DNA from: Enterococcus gallinarum NBRC 100675
GTDB taxonomy: Bacteria > Bacillota > Bacilli > Lactobacillales > Enterococcaceae
DNA length: 64,000 nt
Direction: 5' to 3'
Assembly: GCF_001544275.1 (NCBI RefSeq)
Contig: NZ_BCQE01000007.1
Span: 1 to 64,000 of the forward strand
Positions within the stretch are counted from its first letter, which is position 1. Each line of letters starts with the position of its first letter. The position numbers and the translations under genes are program-made. Below, piece by piece: positions 7,454 through 15,186 of the stretch. The notes beneath the pieces were generated by a model. It searched no databases and was not told the DNA's origin. It was given only the letters and a program-made list of their open reading frames with translations.

Positions 7454-10228
7454 TTAAAAATCCGCTTCAACCATTGAAGAATCAGTGTTTCCAAATAAAA
7501 CATCATAGATATAGCAAACTTCAGATTCTGGTATCGTGACACTGTAAACCTTTTCAATGACACTAAACGCCTTTTTGATCTCTTTCAGCTGTTTTTCATG
7601 ACACTGGAGCAGTGTGTCGCTGGCATGGTAATTCTCAATGGCTTCATTTCGAATCAGTCGTTCGATCAAACAACTCGTATGGACAAACAACGCAAGCTTG
7701 CGGTCATTAGTGATTCTTTGCTGCCACATACGTTCCAGATTCCCCACAAAGAATTCCATTTGAGAAATCACTTTCTCTGTATCTAGAATCGTCACAGATT
7801 GAATCACTCGATCTAGCGAAAAGTTTCTTACTAATTGATTGTTCACATACGCAATCATCTCTTCATCCAATTCTTCTTTCAGCCAACTTAATAGTACTGC
7901 TGTACCTGCGCCAGAAATCAGTTCTTCTAAAGAAATAAAAGGAGCCAGCTCTTGACGAGGTTTGTTGGTTCCTACAACACCAACAATGTCATACGATGTC
8001 AAAGCCTGCTTGACATGTTCCCTATTTTCCAACTGATTGAACTCATAAGGGAGAATTCGAATCTGTAAATGATCTGGAATGCTCTTTTCTAATAAATTAG
8101 AGATTTGAACCGCAGTTCCAATCCCTGTTGAACACGTTGTGATGACAACTTTCTCTTTTTTCGTTTGCGGAAGAATAATCTCCCATTCATTTTGACTGTA
8201 GGCATTTACCCGTTCTGGAATTTCCCTCAACGAAACATTCTGCTGGATACATTCCCCCACAGCGATGGCTACACTTGTCGTTACATTGTTCATCATGACG
8301 ATTGGAACCGTCAATTCTGGAATATACTGATAGATTTCTTTCAACGAACCCATGTCGAACAAGACCACTAGTCCATTAGATACATCATTTTTTTGAATAT
8401 ATGCGGTGACCCTTTCTGCAATTTGCTTAGGCGTGACATCTAATGGCATATCGAAAGACTGAAAAACCGATTCATTCAACAAACGATTCGCTACATTCGC
8501 AATACTGCTGGCAGTTGCGTAGCCATGGGCCACGATGATACTTCTTGGAAGCAATGAATCTTTGGTATACCCCATATCGTTGATATAGAGTGTAAAAATA
8601 ATGCGGTCCATACTCGTTAACTCGATATCCAATGCTTTTTGCACTAGCCCTAACAGATTTTCGGTGTAGCGATCACTTGTCGAATAATGCTTTTTAACGC
8701 TCTTCAGTAGGTTCTCTGTCAATAAAAGTTTGTCTTGATCATCCGGCAGCCACTCCACATTTCGCCGCAGCCATAAATAATAACTGATCGTATAAACCAT
8801 GCTGCCGTTAAAGCTGATTTGGAAGGAATGTTCGATCTGCTCCATCATTCGCTGGACGTGCTCGGTCACAAAAATCATCGTCCGCTGCTTTTGTTCTTGT
8901 TTATGATCAAACAATAAATTTTCGAATAGTCTTTCAATCACTTTAGAAATAGGATCAGTTGCAGCTGTAAAATCCTGTCCCGCCTGGACATAATTGAGTA
9001 GGATCTGTTCATATGTTTGAATGATCTTTTGTTGTTCTGGCTCACTTTCGGCAGTCAGCTGCTGGATTTGCGTTTGCCCATCAATAAGAATCGATTGCGT
9101 CGTCGCTGACTCATTGGGTTCATCTGTCAATTGCAGTAAATGTTCTGGTAAATGATAGACCGTGACTGCTATTTCTTTGGCTTTCCGCTTTAGACTAGCC
9201 GTATAGCTTTTGGCAGTAATAATCTTGATCGTACTTTTCAATTCACCGACATTCCCAGAAAAATGACTCGTCGTTAACATTTCGATCACTTGAGGTGAGA
9301 GTTCTAACGGCAAACCGATGCGTTTTTGCTCTTCAAAAAATGCTTGCAAGATTAGTTGCTTCCGTTCGGAAATCGTTCGTTCTTCCAAAGCAGGCAATGT
9401 CGCTTGGATCGGGATTCGCCGCAAAAAAGTTGTTAGAAAAGTTTGTTTCAAATCTTCTGTCGTTGCAAACGCCAACCGACAATCCAACGTGATTGGTCGT
9501 CTTGTATCCCCCATTCGATAGATGACACCTTGATCCAGAAAAGTGAATAATTTTTCCTGCCCTTCAGCATTCAACCGATGAACTTCATCGAGAAACAAGA
9601 CACCGCCGTTTGCTGCTTCAAAAGCACCGCCACGATCTTCTTCTGCTCCGGTGAAGGCTCCTTTCACATGTCCAAATAAATTACTAGTCAATAGCTCTTG
9701 GTTATTGGCGTACTGTGCGCAATTGATGGTTATCAGCGGTGCATCGCTCTCTAACAATTCATTTGCCACACAATAGTGATGGAACATTTTTACCAGAAAA
9801 CTCTTCCCCGTCCCACTTTCTCCCGTCAGCAAGAAGGGAAGCCCACCATTTGGATAGAAGGCGGCCATCTTGATCTGTTCAATGACTTCTGCCAGACTGC
9901 CTTTGCTGCCGATCACACTGGAAAAGAAATCTTCTTTTTGATCAAAAAAAGGTTTTTCCGCCGCAACAGCAGCCAGACTCTCGTATACGTTTTGTGTTAA
10001 GGGGTAGTTTTGGCTCTCAAATGCCTGCTTATGAAAAAAATAAACGGGTCGGGTCGCAATTTTCACTAAACGACCTTCTTCCGTTAGCTGATTCAAATAG
10101 TGACTGATCGTGTTTCTCTTGACTGAAAACTTCTCGGCAATATCTTTCGCTGTGAAGACATCGCTTACATTTTCTACAGAGAAAAAAGCCGTCTGGTTTT
10201 GCAAGTAAGCAAGTAATTGTTCTTTCAT
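7454..10228 (-). CDS. LevR/GfrR-type sigma-54-dependent PTS operon activator
   Basis: A 924-residue regulator. Order: N-terminal winged helix (1-70); AAA+ domain (about 105-340) with Walker A 'GESGTGKS' at 136-143, the sigma-54 contact loop GAFTGA at 190-195 and Walker B 'LFLDE' at 211-215; a PRD-like region (about 440-540); an EIIA-Man-like domain with 'VAHGYATASSIANVANRLL' (about 565-690); an EIIB-Gat-like domain starting 'VVITTCSTGIGTAVQ'; and a C-terminal PRD. PTS phosphorylation of such domains sets activity according to sugar supply. It precedes the PTS genes on the same strand, and a perfect -24/-12 promoter lies between. rpoN itself is not in the window. Confidence 0.92.
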   Translation of the reverse strand: MKEQLLAYLQNQTAFFSVENVSDVFTAKDIAEKFSVKRNTISHYLNQLTEEGRLVKIATRPVYFFHKQAFESQNYPLTQNVYESLAAVAAEKPFFDQKEDFFSSVIGSKGSLAEVIEQIKMAAFYPNGGLPFLLTGESGTGKSFLVKMFHHYCVANELLESDAPLITINCAQYANNQELLTSNLFGHVKGAFTGAEEDRGGAFEAANGGVLFLDEVHRLNAEGQEKLFTFLDQGVIYRMGDTRRPITLDCRLAFATTEDLKQTFLTTFLRRIPIQATLPALEERTISERKQLILQAFFEEQKRIGLPLELSPQVIEMLTTSHFSGNVGELKSTIKIITAKSYTASLKRKAKEIAVTVYHLPEHLLQLTDEPNESATTQSILIDGQTQIQQLTAESEPEQQKIIQTYEQILLNYVQAGQDFTAATDPISKVIERLFENLLFDHKQEQKQRTMIFVTEHVQRMMEQIEHSFQISFNGSMVYTISYYLWLRRNVEWLPDDQDKLLLTENLLKSVKKHYSTSDRYTENLLGLVQKALDIELTSMDRIIFTLYINDMGYTKDSLLPRSIIVAHGYATASSIANVANRLLNESVFQSFDMPLDVTPKQIAERVTAYIQKNDVSNGLVVLFDMGSLKEIYQYIPELTVPIVMMNNVTTSVAIAVGECIQQNVSLREIPERVNAYSQNEWEIILPQTKKEKVVITTCSTGIGTAVQISNLLEKSIPDHLQIRILPYEFNQLENREHVKQALTSYDIVGVVGTNKPRQELAPFISLEELISGAGTAVLLSWLKEELDEEMIAYVNNQLVRNFSLDRVIQSVTILDTEKVISQMEFFVGNLERMWQQRITNDRKLALFVHTSCLIERLIRNEAIENYHASDTLLQCHEKQLKEIKKAFSVIEKVYSVTIPESEVCYIYDVLFGNTDSSMVEADF

Positions 10229-10327
10229 CGCTGTTCTCCTTGTCCTCTTTCTCCGTTTATCATAGCTTACGTTCCTGGAAAAGCCAAGAGGTGCTGTAAG
10301 AAACAGTTTTCTTTTAGTTTATTTGCT

Positions 10328-11313
10328 TCACCATTCCCCATATTCTGCTTGATAAAGGGTATCAATGATTTTGACAAGATTGACTTTGACAGCGACCAAT
10401 CCACTCACGCCTAGTACAGTGAAAACAAACAGGGGTATGCCATGAAGTGAAGCTATCGTTTTGCCACTCTCCAAGACAAAAGGATGGATAAAAAAGAATG
10501 CTCTGCTTCCTTGCCGTAATAAAGAAGACTGTGATGATTGGATCTTGCTGTTTTTCACTAAAAAAGCAGTCATAAATAATGCAACTGGAACCATCATCAA
10601 TAAGAAATTTTTATCATCTCCTTGATTGATATAAATGATTCCACCTTCGATCAACAGAAATAGTAACAATAAAGCAATTTTCTTCCGTAAATGATTTTGA
10701 AATATGGAATGTTTCTGATAGTCTGCCAAGAATGTACGCAAAGCAAAAAGATAAAGCTGTAAAATAGACCATTACGTGTTGTCAGAAATAAGCTTTTGTA
10801 AATATCATAGAATGTCAGCAATGGTCCCTCCAAATAACTGGAGTAGGTTTCTGAGGAACCAATCACATAGAGAAAACTAGCCAGCCCAAATTGGATAGGA
10901 TAGCCCCACTTCCTTGTTTTGTGGACAAGCCACATCCCGCTGATCAGTGCCGGAAAATACCATAAGTGATAGCAGATACCGATCATAAAAAAAGCGAACC
11001 CGAAGGCTACGGGATAGAAATACACAGGGAGCGCTAGTTGCTGAAGATACATCATGCCATATGGCAGATAGATTATTGACCATAGGATATATATTTTTAA
11101 CTGTCGCAAGATCCACTCTTTTAGAAGATACTGCTTTTTCCGAAAAAAGTACCCATTCAACACCAAAAAGAATGGTACCGCCCAGCGACAGAGGAGACTC
11201 TTTAAAAGAAAATGAACCAAATCATTTTCAGCAAGTCGCCCACAATGTACTAAAACAACCAACAGTGCAGCAAAACATTGCGCACAATCCAATAACGAGA
11301 ATTTTCTTTTCAT
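10328..11313 (-). pseudogene. Acyltransferase-3 family membrane protein, interrupted by a frameshift
   Basis: Two overlapping frames together spell one acyltransferase-3 protein of about 328 residues. The first part (11313 down to about 10750) opens with 'LDCAQCFAALLVVLVHCGR', the family's catalytic-His region, then 'WAVPFFLVLNGYFF'. The second part (to 10328) supplies the C-terminal membrane segments, including 'ALRTFLADYQKHS' and 'SRAFFFIHPFVLE'. The switch is needed at a run of five T on the minus strand (10745-10749); one extra T would restore a continuous frame 'FIFFALRTFLADYQ'. Such enzymes O-acetylate surface glycans. It may be a true pseudogene, a slipping switch or a sequencing error. 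Confidence 0.8.
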
Positions 11314-11520
11314 TCCTCTTCCCTCCGCTTCTTTTTTGACGATACTTGTTCGTTCTCATCAATCAAAGCGACAAAGGATTCCATGCCATATTCTTTTCTG
11401 CAACAAAAGAAAACATTGCTCCATCAACATGTTACCCTTTGTTGCACCCGAATATTCCCGGGGATTATTGGGAGGGTTTAGAATTTTTGCTATAATGGGA
11501 AAGACAAAACGGAGGAACCT

Positions 11521-12318
11521 ATGAATATCGGAAAAATTATCAAAGAAGAACGATTAGCGAGAGGATTGACGCAAGAACAATTGGCCAATGAGTTTTTTGT
11601 CACCCGTCAGCTAATCTCCAAGTGGGAAAATGAAAAAAGTTATCCTGATTTAAATCAGGTGGTCAAGCTCAGTGATTATTTTGAATTGCCATTGGATTAT
11701 TTACTGAAAGAAGATCAAGCAATGGTGACGGAACTAAATCTCGATAGTCGAAAAAAGAGATGGGGGAAATGGTTGATTGGTATATTGTCCGTTCTTTCTA
11801 TCATTTTATTAACCGTATTAGCGATTGGTTTTTGGATCGATCCAGTCATGCTTACGAAAGAAGACATCACCATCACTGGAATCAAAAAGTACCGATTGCC
11901 AGAAACAACCATCACCAATAAAGCCACCGGTCAAACCGTTCGATTACCAGAAGATGTAGAATATTTGATTTCTTTTACAACGAATAAACCACTTATCAGC
12001 TTGCCAAAAATAGCTGGCTACAAAAACTATAGCAATGAGAAACAGAGTCTATTGCTGGCAGAGGGGCATCACGAATTGGAATGGGGCCCCCGGAAAAGCA
12101 GCATTCTTGTTCGCAGTTCTCGAGAAGAAAATCTATCCGATCCGCAATTGAATTTTGGCAAAGACCTTTATTTGTATAACACGAAAAAAGCCGGTGCTGC
12201 TTATAAAAAAGATTCCTCAGCAGTGAACAGAGTCAGCATTCCTACAGAAGGAGATTTGTTATTTACCACTGAAGAGCTGGACGCACTGCCTTTTGAAAAC
12301 GGCACACTTTCTTACTGA
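11521..12318 (+). CDS. XRE-family regulator with a membrane segment and extracellular tail
   Basis: A 265-residue protein: Cro/CI-type helix-turn-helix in residues 1-65 ('IKEERLARGLTQEQLANEF', 'TRQLISKWENEKSYPDL'), one membrane segment at about 82-105, then an extracellular domain of about 160 residues with no recognised family. The architecture suggests a DNA-binding domain controlled by a signal sensed outside the membrane. GGAGG lies 5 bases before the ATG. It is a single gene, converging on the B3/B4-domain gene, with a long hairpin between them. No target is evident. Confidence 0.8.
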   Translation: MNIGKIIKEERLARGLTQEQLANEFFVTRQLISKWENEKSYPDLNQVVKLSDYFELPLDYLLKEDQAMVTELNLDSRKKRWGKWLIGILSVLSIILLTVLAIGFWIDPVMLTKEDITITGIKKYRLPETTITNKATGQTVRLPEDVEYLISFTTNKPLISLPKIAGYKNYSNEKQSLLLAEGHHELEWGPRKSSILVRSSREENLSDPQLNFGKDLYLYNTKKAGAAYKKDSSAVNRVSIPTEGDLLFTTEELDALPFENGTLSY

Positions 12319-12329
12319 TTATCAGAAAA

Positions 12330-12432
12330 AAAGAGTCTACTGTAGGTTTTTAGTCAGCGAATCAATAAGAAGGTAGCTTTGGGTGAAGCTGTCTTTTTGA
12401 TTTCACTTAAAAAGTCCTACCGTAGACTCTTT
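12330..12432. repeat. 103-bp nested inverted repeat between convergent genes
   Basis: Outer arms AAAGAGTCTACTGTAGG (12330-12346) and CCTACCGTAGACTCTTT (12416-12432) pair over 17 positions with one mismatch. Pairing continues inward with a two-base offset through T5 and A5 runs, and a small inner hairpin (AGCTT / AAGCT) sits in the loop. It could be a bidirectional terminator, but the long loop is unlike one; a short mobile repeat (MITE-like) or a structured RNA is also possible. Confidence 0.65.
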
Positions 12433-12492
12433 CTTTTACATTTACAAGTAGTTGTATCATTAAAAAACATTCACTATAAAAATAAGTCAAGC

Positions 12493-13200
12493 TTAAATCG
12501 TTACTTCCGTATGATCACGACTCAAGACATACAGGCTGCTTTCGATTTTGAAGTAGTCTTCGACTAATTTTTTCAACTCAGCCATTGCGGCATCGGCCCG
12601 CAAATGTTGTTCTTCATTGATTGATTCAATGAACAATACTGCGTTGACGGTCTCTTCTTTTAACATCGTGCGTTGCGCTTCTCGCCAATTTAAACAGCGG
12701 CAGATGGCTCCTTGCTCGTCATAGTAAATCAATTCTCCTGCTAGAGCTGGCGCATCCGTCTCGGCTCCTAATGGGAAAAATGACTCCCCACCCTTGGCTA
12801 ATCCGAGGTGTAAATCACCTGCGATTGCAGCCAAATCTTCTCCACCTAAAGGCATTCCATACTTCATAGAGACACTATTGTAGAGATCTACTAATGGATT
12901 GATTGGAAAAAAAGTTCGATCTTGATTGACACGCTTCAACAACGCTTCAATGGAAGAACGGGCACCTTTTTTTGTCTTAAATTTTTGGAAAGCTTCCCGC
13001 CACTCTTGGACAACTGGATTTTCACTGAAGGTTTCATTCGTTAAGAATTGCTTAGCTTCGCGTTTGCCGTTTTCCAGCAATTCGGTAAAATAACTTTCTT
13101 TTGCAGGATCTATTGAATTGTCGATCCCTTTCACAACGAGACAACTAATTTGTGCTTGGGGAAAGATTTCCCAGAATGCTTGATCAATACAAATTTTCAT
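12493..13200 (-). CDS. B3/B4 tRNA-binding domain protein (PheT-like)
   Basis: A 235-residue free-standing protein with the B3/B4 fold found in the beta subunit of phenylalanyl-tRNA synthetase. Visible marks: 'NPVVQEWREAFQKF' and 'ARSSIEALLKRV', then 'INPLVDLYNSVSMKYGMPLGG' followed by an acidic-small motif 'GGEDLAAI' and 'YYDEQGAICRCLNWREAQRT'. Stand-alone members are thought to edit or bind mischarged tRNA or related ligands; the true substrate is unknown. The ATG at 13200 follows GGAGAG; a longer upstream frame lacks a ribosome site. Confidence 0.8.
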   Translation of the reverse strand: MKICIDQAFWEIFPQAQISCLVVKGIDNSIDPAKESYFTELLENGKREAKQFLTNETFSENPVVQEWREAFQKFKTKKGARSSIEALLKRVNQDRTFFPINPLVDLYNSVSMKYGMPLGGEDLAAIAGDLHLGLAKGGESFFPLGAETDAPALAGELIYYDEQGAICRCLNWREAQRTMLKEETVNAVLFIESINEEQHLRADAAMAELKKLVEDYFKIESSLYVLSRDHTEVTI

Positions 13201-13233
13201 TCTTTTCACTCTCCATTGCTTTATTTGAATCAC

Positions 13234-13699
13234 TACAAATTACTTTGCGACTGACCGAACCACAGATACAGATAAAACGCCCAGGCTCTTCTTATGATTA
13301 TACACGCTTTCCTACACTTTAAGAAGTGGAAGAAGTAGTGAAAGACGGCTCTCTTTTTTCGCTAAAAACGATTCAAGAACTTTATTTTTTCCAAAGTATT
13401 AGCCTAAAATCGTTTTATCATATTTAGTGGCAATTCTCACAATGCATGAGTGCTTGGGGGCTTATCCACTAGGTAAAAACATTCCTTTAGTTTCGTCGGA
13501 TTGTTTAAAAATTGCACTGAGATAGAAGTTAATGCAAAAGAAATAACCAATACTTTGACAAGATTGGTTATTTCTACAAAGGTATTTAATGGTTATTCAC
13601 ATCATTGATGAGATGCGTTTGAAGCCGATTAGTATTCGCCAATAATTAACTCTGATGAAACTATCCTTTCAACCAGGGGCAAAAGGCAAAATCCCAAGT
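13234..13699. other. Gene-free stretch between the B3/B4 gene and surface cassette A
   Basis: No coding frame stands out. It contains the promoter side of the B3/B4-domain gene and, toward its right end, the terminator of cassette A (separate entry). The middle part (13320-13530) shows nothing recognisable. Confidence 0.6.
13540..13574 (-). terminator. Terminator of surface cassette A
   Basis: Perfect 12-base arms GAAATAACCAAT and ATTGGTTATTTC with an 11-base loop; on the minus strand the hairpin is followed by a T-rich run. It lies about 125 bases after the last gene of the cassette. Confidence 0.75.
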
Positions 13700-13957
13700 T
13701 CATTCAGATTGCTCGCCATTTCTACTTAAAGTGATCAATAACACAATAAGTAATATCCCTATTCCAGACAAGGTGAAAAAAGATTGGCTCGTTTCTCCTG
13801 TTCTGGGATACTCCCGCGTTACAACATAATGTGGAACAACCGAAGCAGTCGTTACTTCTTCCAAGTGATGATTTAATTCATTGATACTCTCCGGATTGCT
13901 GTCGGCTGTTTCAAGCCCTAATTGACCGAAAACTTGAATATCAGTTGCAGTAGCCAT
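13700..13957 (-). CDS. Small sortase-signal-like protein of surface cassette A, without a signal peptide
   Basis: An 85-residue protein ending in 'YPRTGE', a hydrophobic span of about 20 residues and a short tail with one Arg, so it looks like an LPXTG sorting signal with Y for L. The N-terminus 'ATDIQVFGQLG' mimics the mature start of the WxL-like protein encoded just upstream ('TADIQVNGTLG'). The ATG at 13957 has GGGGTG 5 bases before it. A longer frame overlaps the WxL-like gene by 10 bases but also gives no signal peptide. Its counterpart in cassette B does have one. It may be a decayed gene or a protein inserted by its C-terminal segment. Confidence 0.65.
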   Translation of the reverse strand: MATATDIQVFGQLGLETADSNPESINELNHHLEEVTTASVVPHYVVTREYPRTGETSQSFFTLSGIGILLIVLLITLSRNGEQSE

Positions 13958-13977
13958 GCAATCACCCCATTTGTTTT

Positions 13978-14613
13978 TTAGTTCCAACTAACTGCATCAA
14001 ACTTAAGATTCAACGTATAGTTTACGTTGACTTGTGTGGTGGTTGTAGCACTTCCTGTATACGTGAATGTTGCTTTATTGTTTACTGGCGTTGCGGGCGT
14101 ATCACTAGCTTGCTGCTGATTTTTTACATTGGCTAAAGTAATCAGCGGTGCATTTAAAGAAGATACGACAGTCCCATCTGTAATCAAATTCGTTGAAGCT
14201 GTTGTCGCTGTGTTGCCTGCTGTTCCGGTAACTGCTAGTTTCAAAGTAAAGTCATTTGGCAATGTGGGATTCGTTCCTTCTGCTTTAAAGCCATTCGCAG
14301 TTACTGTTACTGGTCGCCCCGAATTGTTAAGAATTGTATAGGATGGTGCTGAAATCGTATGATTAGCCACAGTGTTATAAAAAATCGTTTTTGTCGGTAC
14401 AGTCACATTGATCCAATTCGTATCTCCTTCAGGAATATTCGCATTTGGATCTGTGTTGTCAGCACCTAACGTTCCATTGACTTGAATATCAGCGGTAGTT
14501 TCGCCACTAATCGTTTGCTGACTACCACTTCCTGAACCATCTTCCGCGTAAACAGCTGTTGCCGTCCCGAGAACCACACCGGATGTTAGTAATATAGCTA
14601 GTAATTTTTTCAT
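13978..14613 (-). CDS. WxL-like surface protein of cassette A
   Basis: A 211-residue secreted protein: signal peptide to about residue 24 ('TATAVYAED'), a Gly/Ser-rich linker, the motif 'TADIQVNGTLG', then a beta-rich domain opening with 'WINVTVPTKTIFY' and continuing with 'YTILNNSGRPVTVTANGF', ending 'NYTLNLKFDAVSWN'. The domain is shared with the free protein of cassette B and the C-terminus of the 1009-residue adhesin there. WxL-type domains bind peptidoglycan non-covalently; that role here is inferred. It sits 48 bases after the membrane-anchored partner and overlaps or abuts the small sortase-type gene. Confidence 0.75.
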   Translation of the reverse strand: MKKLLAILLTSGVVLGTATAVYAEDGSGSGSQQTISGETTADIQVNGTLGADNTDPNANIPEGDTNWINVTVPTKTIFYNTVANHTISAPSYTILNNSGRPVTVTANGFKAEGTNPTLPNDFTLKLAVTGTAGNTATTASTNLITDGTVVSSLNAPLITLANVKNQQQASDTPATPVNNKATFTYTGSATTTTQVNVNYTLNLKFDAVSWN

Positions 14614-14661
14614 TATAAATTCCCCCTTATTATATAAAACAAAATGTTTGTAATACCTAAA

Positions 14662-15183
14662 TTATTCAACAAGGAGCGTGACGCCTGCAGAAACTTCTCC
14701 TTGCTTTTTCTTTGTTTGCGGATCATAGAGGCTAAAATTAGCAGTAGTATGATACTCGCCCGCAGATAGCGATTGTTCTAAGTGAACCTGTTTAATTTCT
14801 TCTCCGGGATAAATTGCACCGGATGTATAAATAAGCTGACCCGTTTCATCCTCTTTGATCTCGACATTGATCGGATAAGCATTGCTTTCAGGGTTTTTAA
14901 TTGCTAACTGTCCTGTTTGAGTTTTGCTATCGATGATTGCTTCCGAGACGATCATCATGTTGAAATTACTCGCATCAACTTTCTTCTGAGCAAGAACTGC
15001 TAATTCTTTTTCGGACATTTTTGTCGCATCTTTTCCTTCTGGCAAGAAATCCCCACTGATGACTGTCATCGGTATCGGTTTGGGAGACAAGAAGAAATGG
15101 TAGACTCCGTAACCGCCCAAAAGTAAGAGTAAAAGAAGGAGCAATAATAAAATTCGTTTTTTTCGGTTCTTTTTTTCTTCCAT
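14662..15183 (-). CDS. Membrane-anchored extracellular domain protein of surface cassette A
   Basis: A 173-residue protein with a very basic N-terminus ('MEEKKNRKKR'), one membrane segment that is almost pure Leu (about residues 11-22) and an extracellular beta-rich domain. It is clearly homologous to the gene at 34613-35122 of cassette B: both share 'YPI-V-I', 'SGAIYP', 'L-x-x-GEY' and 'YDPETK/YDPQTKKKQG'. Canonical WxL operons contain WxLIP (DUF916) proteins with a C-terminal anchor; this protein has one Ig-like domain and an N-terminal anchor, so it may be a functional counterpart with inverted topology. That comparison is inference. It starts 3 bases after the adhesin stop. Confidence 0.72.
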   Translation of the reverse strand: MEEKKNRKKRILLLLLLLLLLLGGYGVYHFFLSPKPIPMTVISGDFLPEGKDATKMSEKELAVLAQKKVDASNFNMMIVSEAIIDSKTQTGQLAIKNPESNAYPINVEIKEDETGQLIYTSGAIYPGEEIKQVHLEQSLSAGEYHTTANFSLYDPQTKKKQGEVSAGVTLLVE

Positions 15184-15186
15184 AAT

